A stretch of 64,000 nt of DNA from Ooceraea biroi (lineage: Eukaryota; Arthropoda; Insecta; Hymenoptera; Formicidae): positions 2,649,838 to 2,713,837 of the forward strand of contig NC_039516.1 of NCBI RefSeq assembly GCF_003672135.1, read 5' to 3'. A program made the translations under genes and the position numbers. This document shows positions 25,805 through 40,800 of the stretch, in pieces. Within the stretch, counting starts at the first letter, position 1; the number at the start of each line of letters is the position of its first letter. The notes beneath the pieces were generated by a model. That model saw only the letters and a list, made by a program, of their open reading frames with translations, was not told where the DNA came from and did not search any database.

Positions 25805-28800
25805 CTAATGGTGCTTCCACGTGTTGCTGATTTTCCATAAGGGGGTAGGTGCTTTCCCGTACCATTGTGTACTGTGTACGCCCCAGTCGGACTTGATGAA
25901 CGCGGCTGCTCTCTCGCCGATCATCATGGACGGGGCCGCCGTGTTACCGGACGTTACCTTGAAGAAAAATCGCGCTAGCGTAAATTAAAATACATCGAAA
26001 AAATAATGATATGGACATTGTTAAATCGTCGTGTAAAGAGTACATCTTTGTGCAACAGAAAAACCCATCAATGACTAAGAATCTAATGACAAATACGTAA
26101 GCAGAAATCTGAATGCTAAAATAAAATTCTCGGTAATAAGAAAATAAATTTGACTCACAGTTTCTCCATAATTAATTAATTTAATCGGAAAATACGACTC
26201 TTAATTGGGTAGAGAAAAGAAGACGCATCCGGACTCGCGGTATTTCCACGAATACAGAAAGTCAGTGATTTACCTGTGGCATAATGGACGCGTCGGCTAC
26301 ACGGAGATGTCTGATGCCATGCACCCTCAATCGATGATCCACCACCGCCATGGGATCTCGGGCCGGTCCCATCTTGCAGGAGCCCGCCTGATGGTTTTCA
26401 GGACCGGTGTCTTGGCGCACGGCACAGGCCCAGTACCCCTTGCTCAACAACGGATATCGGGAGCAGGCGGGTATTGGATGGTTGCTCAAAGTCATATTGT
26501 ACTTGGACATGGCACTAGTATTGGCGAGAGACAGCGCGATTTCGATGCCCTCGATGAGGATCGCCAGGTCAATGGAATTGCTCAGATAGTTTCCCCAGAT
26601 GATCGGCTTCTCGAGAGGATTGTTACTGGCGAGGCGAAGGTGTCCTGAAACGAAGTTCATTATTCGCGGACGCACCGTCAAAATTTGCGGGAAATTTAAC
26701 GCGCCATCGATGCAACGAGGACGTTGATTAATTGATACAAATTTCGTAATAATCGTGGCAGCGCCGCCGCTGGCGAGCCGAATCTATCATTTACACATTA
26801 AATCACGGAATCGAATTTTCAGCGGTGGCCGTAATCGACAATGAATTCGTCACAATTATCATGTAATTAGCATTTTTTCTGGACCCGGTGCCGAGATGAC
26901 GGCATCGCGGATTAATCGCGTCGCTTACCCTTGCTACGTGGCTGCGTCATCGTCGGCGACATGCTGATGCTGCGTCCGTTTCCGTTCATGATGGCACCCA
27001 CTTCACCGGTGGTCGCACAGGCCGCCTGATAACCACCGAAGAACAGCTGAAGATCGGGATGATTCGGAGTCGTGTAGATCGATGGCAGTATTCCAGTCAA
27101 CTGCGACAGACCTGTCGACGACATCGGTCCCCTCTGAAAGGCGATATATTCCGTGGCAGCCGCCCAGTTCAGGTCGTACACGTTCGGCTGATTGATCGTC
27201 CACGATAGAGTGTACGACACGTGATTATGCAGGTTCTCTCCGACACCTGGAGCAGAACAGAGTTCGTCCGATTAAAAACGCGAGATTATTGATCTCGTCG
27301 TCGTAATTTCTTCCGCTGACGCAACGTAATATCGACTAACCGTCCGTTTTAATTAATCACGTTTTATCGGAACGTAAACTTTATGGTCGCCGTAAAGTCA
27401 GTAAGTGCATGTCCTAATGCAGACTTGTAACTCGAGCTTTGATCGATACCAATCGTTTTTCAAATAAGATATTCTAAGGTACTTAGAGAATTAATCTTTT
27501 TCAAATAGCTTGTTGAAAACGTGTGATCATTCTTTTTTCCGCAAAGCTCTCGTTTAGCTAATCATTACGTTTACGTGTACTATAGATCGAGTAACAATCT
27601 TTCGTTACGGAATTATGTGAAATTGCGTCAAAGGATCATCATCATCCCCCCGAGCCGATGTATCAATGTATTCGTAATGACTTGTGCGCGATGAAGGATT
27701 GCTTACCTGGTAGATCCTTGACGACCGTGACGTTTACCGCTCGCAGATGTTCCTTTGGCCCGATTCCGGAGAGTAGCAACAGTTGAGGCGAATTTACGGC
27801 ACCACCGGAGGCGATTACCTCCTTTGTGGCACGGGCAACTCGAAGTTCACCATCCTGAAGATGCGTTCATTGAAACTCACATCACCAAACTCACCGCCAC
27901 GTTCTGGAGTGCGAACTTGATTTCGTGCCTAAGTGCCGGTAACCGCTCCGGCAAAAAGCAAAGTTCGCCGATGGCGCGCTACGCGATATCGTTACATTGC
28001 GCCTCGTTTATTTTCAGCAACGCGTATTTTGCGGGATACAACTGTGTACTGTACTTTACACGCGGTATTTTCACGAGAACACGTCTCCGCCGGATTCGGC
28101 TGCTAACGATACGGTACCGATTTTTATAGCTCAAAGATTTAAAAGCATCAATATTGTACGAGTAAAGCGTGCAACGAGGGATTAATTATCCGCGTGTGGA
28201 AATGTACAAATGCACCGTGTATAATGGAAGGATTTGCAATGCATTTCCATACGGATCTAGCGGGTTCTGAAATTAGTGTTTCAATTAAATGCACTTTGAT
28301 GGGGAAGTGGCTCTATTGTATCGTGCAGCTTCTGCTCATGGCCGCTGGTGTTACAATATATATGTCTTAATATAGATAATACAATAAAATAATATACAAA
28401 ACCCTCGAGGCAGATTCTCATTCGTGCGTAATGAAAGTTGTTCAAGCGTAACGTTCAACGTATTAATAGAACTCGCAACAAGTTTTGCTGCAACTTTCGA
28501 CTGAATAAAAACCTCGTGCTCACAATATCGTGACAAACAGAATTTCCGAGTATCCATGAACTTTATACTTGTCGCACCATCGCGCCACTTAATACTCAAT
28601 CAATATTTATAAAAATTAGTTTGTACGGTGCTGTTGCTGCAGTAACGAGGCAATAAAAGAGTAACGAACTATGAGAAACGGCACAGGAGATTTCTCTTAC
28701 ATTTTCTTCCTCGAACTGAAATTTTTATATATTTGCAGACAAATATTCTCCAATTAAATCATATAATTGAAATCGGACATATAAAGCTATCTCAAAAATG

Positions 28801-31800
28801 AGCTGTACTTCCTAAGCCATAGTTTTATTTTCATTTTCGTAATAATATTAGATTGATTGTAATTGTGGTAATTATTGTTGTAATTATTCTATTGCATTTC
28901 GAGAAATAGAAATTCATTAGTAATTCCAACAAAGTCACGCGACGTGTGCCTCTCTCGACGTATTACTTTCCAAAATTTGTTCGAGTGAGCCTTTTGAACT
29001 CTCGTCCAACAATGGAACAAAGAATATCTCCCGTGCCGAGTATTGTCATCGCAAACATTAAAGATTATGCAAATAAATGCGTATACTAACTTGATAATAC
29101 TGAACTCCGACGGCCTTGTGATTCTCGATGATGATCTTCGTAGCGGTGGCGTTTAAGGCGATTTGCAGATTGCGCCTATGCCGAAATGGACGAAGGAAGG
29201 CTGTTGCGCTACTCACTCGCACGCCGTTCTTGGTTGTGGCTTGTGCCACGGTGAATCCTGTAAATTGGTCGCCATTCAGGTCTTCGCTAATCGGATATCC
29301 CCTTTCGGCCGCCGCCGCGAGGATGTCGTCGGTGATGGAAGGCTTCCATGGAAACCGTTCGACGGTTAACAAGCCACCGGTCGAGTGATACTTGCGACCC
29401 ACCCGATGGATCTCCGTATTGTTCTCGGAACACATGAAATGCGGCAAGACCTGTATAATACGAAGCGTTTGCTTTCACCTCTCGCAAATATATGTTCTTC
29501 TAATCGATCTCTCGAGATATCTCGGAAAGCCCTTCCTAATTAATTTTGAATTATCTCATTCTGAGTATCATTTCAGATAATGGCAAGTCTTGCAGCGTTA
29601 AATCATAATAAGGACATTTATATATCTCAGTTTTCAGCTGATATAAATTGCTCTGAACGATTCAAGATCCGTGAAATAATTGAGCGAGATACATCTATGT
29701 CGTATGCGCGTAAGTGTATATATATGTGTGTGGGATCTTACATCACGCCAACTCCATCCGACATTACCCATGGCTGCCCAATTGTCAAAATCTTTCGCGT
29801 GACCCCGGATATACATCATGCCGTTGTGAACGGACGTCCCGCCAAGGTTTTTACCGCGCGGCCAGCTGCAGGATCCGCCAGTTGACAGACAAGCGTTCAT
29901 CTCGTTCGTGGTTTGATACTGCCAGTCAATGTCAGTTCCTATCGGCAAAATTGTCAGATCGTTTAACATGCGTAAAGCTCGCAACAGGGATCGCAACAGC
30001 TCTCGCAATAATATAGATTCCACATGAGCACTCCGCAACAATTTCTCTCTTCCGGTACTCCGGCTATCATCGAAAGTAATTTTTAACAAAAACGACGTGA
30101 GGTATTCCCCGCGTTATCCCGGCTATTTCGTGCGCGAAGTCTTTTTCACCCGGCAGTGGATTTAAAGCCGATTTTTATCTTTGTTAATTCGGCGTCGAGT
30201 TTTGCCGTTCTCTCTTTGCTTCTCGCCGCTTCGATATTAGTTTCCGATATTGAGCGATGACATAAAAATGAAAAAACCGATTCTGGGGATCGTCGCCGAA
30301 ACTGCGAGACACCCTAAATGCTCATTATCGCGCGGCGAGCTAGCGAACGTTAGCGCAGATAGCGGAGTAGCGAGACTGTGTACATGATAGGTCCAATTGA
30401 AACTTACCCAGAAACATTGCCACCATACTGGGAACATCGGCACCCGGTGGCTCGTCCGGGCCGGCTTCTAGCAACAAAACTTTCCATTCGGGTATGTCGC
30501 TCAGTCTAGACGCCACCACGGCACCGGCTGATCCACCTAATTCCGAAGCGACAAAAGTCATTAAAGTCCTATCGTTATTCAGCGCGAGCGCCCGGGCTGC
30601 TTTCCGGGAAAAATGCATTCGCGATGCAGACGCGCTGATGGAAGAAACAGGTTTCCGGGTGAATGTTGTTAATTGCATTCGCGCTGGAAAGGAAACATCT
30701 GCCGCGCGACCCTAATTAACTTTTTCGCGATCGGATTTGCCGATCAGCCACCGATATAATTCACAGTTTCATCGTCGGCAGATTATTCGTGAATTACTCC
30801 TCGCGGCGTGTACGTGTATTAATTTTCGCTTTATGACAGCCGCGAGGAGGAAAGCCAGGGAAGGGGAGGGAAACAAGGAAGTCCCATGTGCGTCCGATAA
30901 GAGCTGAAAAGTCACTAGCCGATAATTACTTGTAATTATCGTGCCTCGTGACGTAAGAACGTAATATATAGCTTCAGATTGTTATGTTAATTAGCTATCG
31001 CCGGATGCATGTAATTTAATGCGGCCACCGTGTTGTTATTACGATCCTATCAAAGATTACGAAAAGACCTGTTCGCGAGCCGCTGGAAAGCTGCTAGTTA
31101 AGGCCTTGGCAATGGTTCACTAACAGCCGGGTAATTGTATCATGCATCTCACACTCTTTCCTCGAGAATTCAATTATATCCATTCCCTTGTGTTTTCGCA
31201 AACGGATTCCTTTGTAATTGCCGGATTACTGGCTACGGTCATATAAGTATTATACATGGACGTGTGTAGAAGTATTTTGTATATATGACGTTTAATGCTT
31301 TGTATGGACACTTGTTTTTTTAACTTTTTTTAAAGATTTGTTTGAAGGCGATTATAATTAAATCTTGAGTTATTTATGTGTTCATGTCTTTGGTAACACG
31401 TTATGAATATAGGGGATACTATAAAATATACTTTGACCCCTTTCAAGTAAAATCATTTTACAATTAGCGTAATGCTTTTTACAACCGCGTACAAATGAAT
31501 TGCTAATTTAAATCCTCGCAGATAAAACAAGCAAGCGCTCCCCCGAGCAAAAATCCCTGCGATCGCGTGGTCAATCGTGATTTGTGAATTTCATCGCATT
31601 ATCGGTGACGTTCGTTTGAGTCGGTCACGCAGCTCACACAATTTGTATATCCGCAAAGCACAAGTAAAGCACAAACACAGTTTCAATGATTGTTTTAAAA
31701 ATCCTTTGTGAAAATGTAAATAATAATTGTAAGTATATCAATAATAAGAGCGAAGCAGGATGTACGTGCTTATAATTAATTAATCAAACAATACATGTAT

Positions 31801-34800
31801 TCTTTGATTAATTAATTAATTATAAGCACGTACATCCTGCTTCGCTCTTATTATTGATATACTTACATATAAGTTATAGAGCTATTTGTGACATTATAAA
31901 TAATAATTATCTCATGACATTTTACTGAGGGCAGTTATATTGATTCTGTCATCTTTTTCTTGAATGTGCTTGATCAATTGCGTTGATTAATGAGATAACG
32001 AGATGGCGGCGCGTGCGTTGCACATGATATAAATGCGTTTTGCAAGTCCATCGCTTACATCGAAATCGCGTTAATCAAATCCTACTTTCCCGCAGATATT
32101 GCGGATTACAAGCGGGATATTCTAATCAAGGAATTCAATTAGCATTTCCGCATGTGTATCAAATCGCGTTACCGCAACCGCCACTTGCGTAATACGATTT
32201 ACTCTCCCTATTTTATCGATCACGCATAATAACGCGATCCATGTAAATCGAGTTCGCATGTAACGGCTTCTTTCCCAGCTAATCTCTTCCGTATGAATAT
32301 GCTTACGCACGGCATTTCCATATATCCATGCTTGAATTTTACAGGCAACATCGCTGCGTAAAATTCCAATTTTTATCTCGTCACACAACGCTGTTTTTCC
32401 TATCGATAAACAAAACTGATAAATATGTCAGTATGACGAACCGTGGGTGCTGAAAAAAAAGCTGAAGAGAAAGAGAAAGAGTGAGAGACAAAGCGAAAGA
32501 GCGAGAGTGATTTTTTTCGACTGGAGAATTTTCATTTCCGTTATTTAGAGAGCAGCATATTTTCGCGACGGCGAAAGCTATGGTAATTTCGTAATAAAGG
32601 TCGCGCACAGAACGCATTCATAGGAGCGAATCTGCATTTCTGGCATAAATGCCCGGATTTGCACATCGGCATATCATTTGCATGACCCTAAAATTGCAAC
32701 AGTGTAACGAACCGGTAATCTTTCCGGTCACACATAATGGTGCACTTGATAACAGGGACGTATTATCGCACGGGGGAAAAATGTCGTTTCTGCAAGGCGA
32801 ACGCGTCATTTGTCCACATGACACGTGCCCCACATTGAAGCGTTGCACAATACACACGTGTCGCATGTATGAAAAAAGCATGCATGTGAAATAAATTTTT
32901 GCTTCTATAAATCTTTCCTTTCCCCTCCTCCCTCGAGCATTCCGTAGTTGTGTAAGCATTCAATTCTCATATTAATTGCCTTTCAACGCATTACACGCAT
33001 TTGCCCATATAACTTCTCTGTCATTTTTCCCTGCATTCGGTTATAACATTCATACTTATGCACCAGAGATTCCCCGTAAATTTTGAAACGGATAATAACG
33101 TTACAAGATGTATGGACGCGGCGCTCTCCCGGTAGTCCGATACATATTCAACAAGATTATTTCCACGAGCAAGTTCAGGATTCCCTTCGCCTCTTTCTAA
33201 TATTCATGAATTAATTTTATATTTACGACAGGAGGAGGCGAATAAATGTTTATTTAACCGTCGCCGTGCGTAGTAATATGTCGTTTAAGAAATCGCGGAT
33301 GTTTAAACGATATTGAAGGTGAAATCTGCGGGCTTATCGAATGCAGTTCGCGCGGTAAAGTATTTCCGATCGCGCCGCTTCTTCCGCTTATTCCGCTCGA
33401 TGGGACACCGGCGACATTTCAGTTGATGGCTGTTAAACGCGTTCGCGGCGTGCTCGAGTGTCATGACGCTATCGTTTCCAGAAAACGAGTTGCACTACGA
33501 GACTGCGAGACTGGTTTTCCTCCCTTCGGCCCGCAAATAGAAATGAAAGCGGCGAAGAGGGAAGAAAAACACGCTCGGCCGAGTTGGGAGGCACGCGCCA
33601 AATTCGTCTCTTGGTAATTAGCCGTCTGGTTGAACTTGACGCTGCCGACCGTAGGAGAGAACGAACGGTGGCCCCGACATTTCTAAAGAAGAATTTTCAT
33701 ATTGACGCGCCGAGTCGCGGAACAAACCGGGAAGAATTTTATCCGCAGTAAATCAGCTTAACGATGTCTATAATTAGCTCCTTTATGAGAACTAATTTGA
33801 ATTCAGCAATTAATAGGGAAATTGCTTTCTGTTCCGGACAAACTTTAATGCACGTACTTTAAGTAGGCAAACGTGAAATACGAATTGGATTTATTTCCGC
33901 CGTCGTACATTAACGCTTGAACGGTGCCAGAATTGTTCGAATACAGTGTAATAGAGCACGCGTAAAATTTTCAACTAAATCCCGATTACATTTCTAAATA
34001 AATACTTTAATATCTTGAAGGAGCGTCTTGTATCTTGTATCTCCAAATCTCACGAAATCCGTTCACGATCCGTTTGTTTGGCGCGCACGATTCAACACAG
34101 ATCGAGGAATGCCGTCTAATGAGAGTGCTTTATGCAAATGTCGTTCCTTCGAATGGTAAATATCCTTCCCATCGCGTGTTCGCGCGCGCACGACAATTGT
34201 TCTTTATTTCTCACGTTTTCGCAGATCGGCGAGCCGCTTTCGGCGCAGCAGCGCGGAAAATAGACCGCGTCCGATCGCGATCGTTCTTGTCGCCGTTTCT
34301 TTCGGCGTTCACGATCCGCCACGATCTCTCGCAGGAGGGAATCGCTAAAGTGGTAACGCCGCGAGCTACGACACGACGATAGCAGTCGCTTCGTTCCGCA
34401 TGATTTTCGTTCGCGCTCCAGCGCATTGAAAAAATATTCCTCTGAATCGTCGAGTCGAGATGATATCTGGTTGTTAGCTGTCTCGGTCGCGTGCACGGTA
34501 ATTTCTCCCCTGTATGAAATATTATATGTACATCGCGAGATACACTCGTTGACGTGTAGGCCTTTATAAGGTCGAGCTTGCGGGAGTTGCTGAAAACGCA
34601 AGTGGAAATATGGCGGAAGATAAGTTTCCCGGTTGGCGTAACGTTGGTCGAAACGCCAAGCATCGCCGGGGAATCTTAACGGAGAGGACCGAAAACGCGT
34701 GCGATGTTCGTGTCGAATGTTCGACGAAAGATCGACAAGAATTGTTGCTGCGAGACGCGAAATTCTAAAAGGCCACTTACTTTTATTAATCTTTGTCCGA

Positions 34801-37800
34801 GAAACAACGAGGGAGGATTGTGCACTAGCCTTTACTAGCAACGATCTCTCTATTCTTCTTGTATATCGCTATTACACCATTAAATATTGTGCATGATGAC
34901 GAGGGGAGGGCGGGATAGGACGGACAATCCGTCCGAATGGTTCCAATATCGCTCGCAAATTGCTGCAAACGCGGGCAAAAAGCGTGCAAGAAACGGAAAA
35001 CGAGCGATGGAGAGCGCGCCTAATTTATGTGTTGCAATGTGAACGTTTCTCGGTTTGTTACTTCGAGCAGAGGGGTAAGAGAGGGAGAAAGAGAGAGAGA
35101 AAAAAATAGCGGCGACTGGGTCTCTGAATATATATATCCGCGATAATTCGCGCGTGTGCACGGTAATTCCGCGCCGGCTGGTTTTTTCGTCTCGCGCGGC
35201 ACGTTACGGCGACGATACGTCTCGTACCGTCCATCGTTCGTAACGCGACTGCATTCGAACGTGGCCGGAGATCACTACAGGTGAAAACCGTTCTGCCCGA
35301 CAAAAAGCACGGGGCGGTTGCGTAAGCGTCATACCACGCGAGCACATATTGCTCCCGCTGAAAGGAACCCGATGCACTCGTGCACCGTTCGACGAGCGTG
35401 CGAGCGGATGCACGCGAGCTCGTCTGAGGCGCACACGCGAGTGCATCAAAGCTGATAGCAAAGCTGATTTGTCCGGATTTTTCCCGGCGATTTTTTTCGA
35501 ATGCGTTCGACGGGCGTTCGACGTGCTCGGGTCGCAGCGAAAGTAACGAAATACGCGAGATCTCCGTTTAACGGGGAACCAGCGGGGAACGCTATTTTTC
35601 GCCTGGTTTCACCTGGTATCGGCGCGCAAAACACTCGCGCTATTTATTCCCGTTCGTCGATTCGTATCTTTACGACCGCCGCTCGCTCGCATCCGACGGT
35701 TTACTTATCGTTAGACGCTATTACGGGTCGGCGTGTTGCCGCGGATACCGTGCGGCTTCTCGGTCAAGGGTCCGTGATTTATTGCTGCGCAAGAAAGTAT
35801 CCGCACGCTGATCGCACGCTTCCCGGATTTTATTATACGTACCGCGTACGATGCACAATGCTTTCCGCATACGTATGTATAATTGCCCGCGATTTCCGCG
35901 CTGTCGCTTCCGCTGACGGTTTTACTCAGGAGATGCGGAGATAGCGAGTCAAGTAGCTAACCGTTGTATCGAACCGTTGCGTTCCGCCAGCACGAAATTC
36001 ATTCATCCGAATTTATTTGGACGTTCACGTCACAAAACGTCCAGAATGTCTTATCTGCACCGCGCTGCGGCCGGCGTGTCGGTTTTCCAACGTCGACGTT
36101 AATACCGCAACTCACCGTGATTACCGTGCGATTAGAAATTAATCGTAATCGGAAACGAGCCGCACGTGAGACTCCGACGACGGGTTGTACAATTTGTACT
36201 CTGTCCAGGAAGCCGGGAAAACAAGCCTGCCCGACGATACAGCCGCGTAACGCGCGAGTCAGCGAGCGGAACATTATTATGTATCGCTACTTAAGTATTA
36301 TTTATAAGGCGTGAATAAATGATGCGAATCCCAAGCAGTGCAAAATAACGCTTATAACTGCCGCAGCCAGCAGCCGCAGCGGAGCTGGTATTCATATCTG
36401 TTACCTGTATTTTCGCACATGGAATATTTAGCGGGCAATTAATTGGGCTAAATAGTGAATTAACCTAACATTTCGCGCATTAAATATTTTCAATGTATAA
36501 AATATTCCACAGCCAGTAATTAAACTAATACTTAAAATAACTTGATGTGTGCGCGCCCCCTCCAATCCTCTCCTCCCCTACCGGCATATATTTCGAGAAC
36601 GAAAGCGCGCTTATTACGGGCGAGTGATTTTCAAGAGATATCAACTATTACCATCGGTGATTTTACATTATTCGCAATTTCATTTGAATATTCGTACGAG
36701 TTATCATTTATATAGCGGTATCGTGTCAGAAGAAGCGACGCGGTGGTCATAAAAAAAATCGCGAATATTTAATTCAAATTTGATATCTAATTATTAAAAT
36801 GACGCGGACGTGCGACGTGGAGTAGAGAAATTTTTTTCCGCCGCGGGCGACTGCGATCTCACATCGATTTCGGCATCGGTCGCCGCATATTTTTCAGACA
36901 ATATTTAGCGTATCGCGTTTTGACGCGTTGCAGACGCAGACTGATGCGCATTTATTCCGCTCGGGTACTATTTTATTTTCTGCCTGTGCGGGCAACCGTG
37001 TTTGATCGGCGAAAAATGCGGGGAGGGGAAATCGCGCCCTATCGAGAGGGAGGAATACGGCCGATCTCGGTGCCTGTTATTGCCGCAAAAAATTGCGGAC
37101 TTGAGGATTTGTAAACCCAGTTGGTGAATCCGCGGATCCTGCTTAGCACCATCTTCCTCTATACAGGGTGAGGCACCTAAAACAGGCCACCTGAATATCT
37201 CGGCTGTTATTGGTGATAGAAAAAAATGTGTCAGACCAAACTTGCATGGTTTCGAAGGACACATAATTTGTTTTAAATAGTTTTTTATTAGGTGGACGCG
37301 TAGAGGTCATATGAAGGTCAACTTTGTTTTTTTAAATGGTATGATATGTTTTTTTACGTACCATCTAGTAGAGCGTTCGAAGATGCGCACATTGATCTAC
37401 GGGTCAAAATCATTCAAGGTCACTGAAGAGAAACTACAAGGGAAAATAATTTACTTTATATTGCCTAGAGTTCTCTGCTATTGAAAATACCGTAAACTCA
37501 GAAATGAAAAAGTTCTAGCACTTAGAAATTTTAGCCTTCAGTGACCTTGAATGATTTTGACCCGTAGATCAATGTGCGCATCTTCAAACGCTCTACTAGA
37601 TGGTACGGATAAAAACATATCATACCATTTAAAAAAACGAAGTTGACCTTCATATGACTTCTGCGCGTCCACCTAATAAAAAACTATTTAGAACAAATTA
37701 TGTGTACCTCGAAACCATGCAAGTTTGGTCTGACACATTTTTTTCTATCACCAATAACAGCCGAGATATTCAGGTGGCCTGTTTTAGGTGCCTCACCCTG

Positions 37801-40800
37801 TATATGTGTATCTATTATTATGATCTTGTATAATCTTATATAATGAATACATCGGTACCAAATTCCTACTATCTGTCGCGAGTGATCTTCCGCGTGATCG
37901 TCTCGGCATGATTTCATCATCGCTTCGATCGAGCTTGATAATTTCATAACGCTCGCCGATACCGTTCTCCACGTTCGGAGTGGATCGATTACGTACAGTA
38001 CTCATTCTAATGAGGTTCCAGCAGTAGTTCTCGCCAAAGCGTATAAACAAAATGCACGTCGGACGCGTGCACATGGGCGATCACATCGGTGGTGCGAATT
38101 ATTCCGAAATGCAAAGAGCGTATAAAATTCGTTGAGCCGTTTAAATCACATTATGCGTTCTCCGCATTGCGATCGCGCGCGGACAGCCGCCGAGCGATTC
38201 GATTCCCGCCCTGCAACTCCCAACAAATTTTGCCACCTTCGAGAATTTATATCTCTTTTCGGCTAGGGTGTGAGAAGGAGGAGAGAAGAAGACAGACGGA
38301 GAGAAACGGCATGGAATAATGGAACGAAGCCGACGTAACGACACGACGGTTGCTCGCATCACGCGAGGTGGCTTTCGAAGGGCGGGCCGGAACGGGGCGG
38401 TAATTAAATTAATGATGCAATAATCACGCGCGTCTCGCCCGAATAAATAACGGTCTGTATTAATATCGCATCCGGACAGGGGGAGGATCCGCACGCGATG
38501 CGTACGGGCGAACATGCGCGTCGAATTGCGTTTTCGCTGGCAGTATCGTGCAGCCTTCCTGTAAACGACAAATAACAATTGCCACCGTGGCGGCGATTCG
38601 TGATAACTCTGTTTGGCCGTGGTAAACATGTAAACGCCACCACGGCAGGTTTACAGTGTTTTTCGTTTCGCCGGACGAAGACAGAGAATTGGCGAGTGTG
38701 AAATCTCGGTCGCGAATGGTCGATCCCGGACGTCGCGGTTCGCATTTAGAGCGAGCTATTTCCAATTATTTTTTAATTAGTCTTTTAATAGCTTGTTAAA
38801 TTTCCGCGTAGAATTTACGGAAGCGAGTTGTATATCTGCCGCGCGGAGGGATCCATGCACGGAAAATCCCACCGTCTCTTTCATTAATTTATTATTCCGG
38901 TTACGGTTTATAGCGTAAAACGTTACGTAACGCTTTACAGCGATTATTTCGTTTGTTAATGTTACGCTGAATAAATTTATTCATACATATTTCTTCATCT
39001 AGCTTCTATTATATTTTTCATCGGTGGACGGGCATAACGTTTTTGCAACAGAATGCTGAGTAAACGCCGCGTGAAAAACGTTTGTTATCCTGATGGATTT
39101 TTCGGGGTTTAGATCTCGCGCGTTATGTACAGAACTTATTTACGTGCCACATAAATAGCCGCGCGGACCAACCGTGTCCATCCGCATTTTGTACTTTTTC
39201 CGACCGGTATTTTCTCGATTCGCTAATCCATCTTCCGCATTCGGGAGATCTCCGTGCGATAAGGGCCGCTCGTTCTCCGGATTGTTACAGGTGCGCCTTC
39301 ATCATCCACCGTGTCGGCTGTCGACGGAATAATAAACTCTTACTTTAATTCCGGACTCCTCCCTTCCTCTCACCCCGCGTACGTGGCTTGCTTTATATAT
39401 GCAATTCATATTTTCGACTCGGGTACTACTACGGCGATTATTTCAATTGTACGGTGCCACGCCGCGTCGCCATTCGTATCGTGATTTTATTCAGCGAGGC
39501 TTTATCGCGCTGACCCGCGTCCCGCCCAGTTCCTAATGATAATGACAAAACCCATTTTCTTTCGCTTCCAGTCGACTCAACCCTTTTACCGTCCTCCGAC
39601 TTCTGCTTCGAGCGTCGCGCGCGCCATTATAATTATTCCGCGAGCTTCTTTCCTACGACTGGGCAATCGACGGAATAATTAATAAGCATCACGCTAATTA
39701 CTCTCAGCGACGGTATTATTAATATTTTCACTTCACCTCCGCAGTAGTACACCGACACGACGATTAATCATCCTACACATTCGCACGTGCCTCGCCACGC
39801 GTCCAGTTTCTGCATCTTCGCGCTGGATAGACTTACACATTTATTCAGAAAAAAAGAAAAAAACTGCGTTTTTACGTAACGCGTCTTCGGAGTGCCGCAT
39901 CTCGAATTAGACACGGCGATCGTAACGGCGCCCGAAGAAACACCGAAGACACTTTCTACGTTCATTATATTTTTACGTCCGTGTTCTCCTCGCCGGCGGA
40001 GTGCCGGCCGATATTCTTCACTTTACGACGGACAGAAATTCGGGCCGGCAAGGAGAACGATCGATATCACGGAGCGAAGCGCGGCCATCCACATCGCAAC
40101 CGGATAACCGGTCGAGTCACTGAAAAATTCCATCTTCCCGCTCGGATATCCCGGGAGTCCTATCGGGAATAATCACCGAAAGGGAAGCAAAGAAAATTAG
40201 TTTCGATCGCTCGATCGGGTTCGGTATCACTCGCCCGTCCCGTCCTGTTCCCTCCGCAACGGACCGGCAAATTTCCGGGACAGGGATTTACACGACGGGT
40301 TATATCAACCGCATACTAAAATATTCAATTATGTGCTCCTTCCTTTTTCACGGCGGCTCGCTGACCGAATGTAGATGTCGAAAGTCGCGACGAATATATA
40401 TATTTCGCTGTCGGGGAAACCTGCTATTAATCTTTCGCTCCTCGGCGAACTACATCGCGGCAACATCACGAGTTCCCGTACCTTACTGTGCTCCTATAAC
40501 GGACAATGTTAATTAAACAGAGAATTAATTCTGGGCATTACCGGGCGGATAGTTTAAAATTTCGTTGTCAGTGCCGTTGAAGTAGTATCAAAGTACGTTA
40601 GAAAATCTCATGAAAAATACATAGTGGCGTTAAGAGTTACGGATTATTGCCTCTGTGATACGTCAATATTATTAAGTTTATGAATGGGGCATTTTGTTCC
40701 CATTCCTCCGATAAATTATGCACTCTACGTGAATGTTTTATTAATTCAATGATGTATCGTATTGTGATATGAATATCGCGTGCCGATTGAACCGCCCGTT

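Noticed and set aside
34116..34841. 241-codon minus-strand open frame in intron 1 of gene B
   Set aside because: Overlapped by other long frames on both strands, Arg/Ser-rich, with no recognisable domain.
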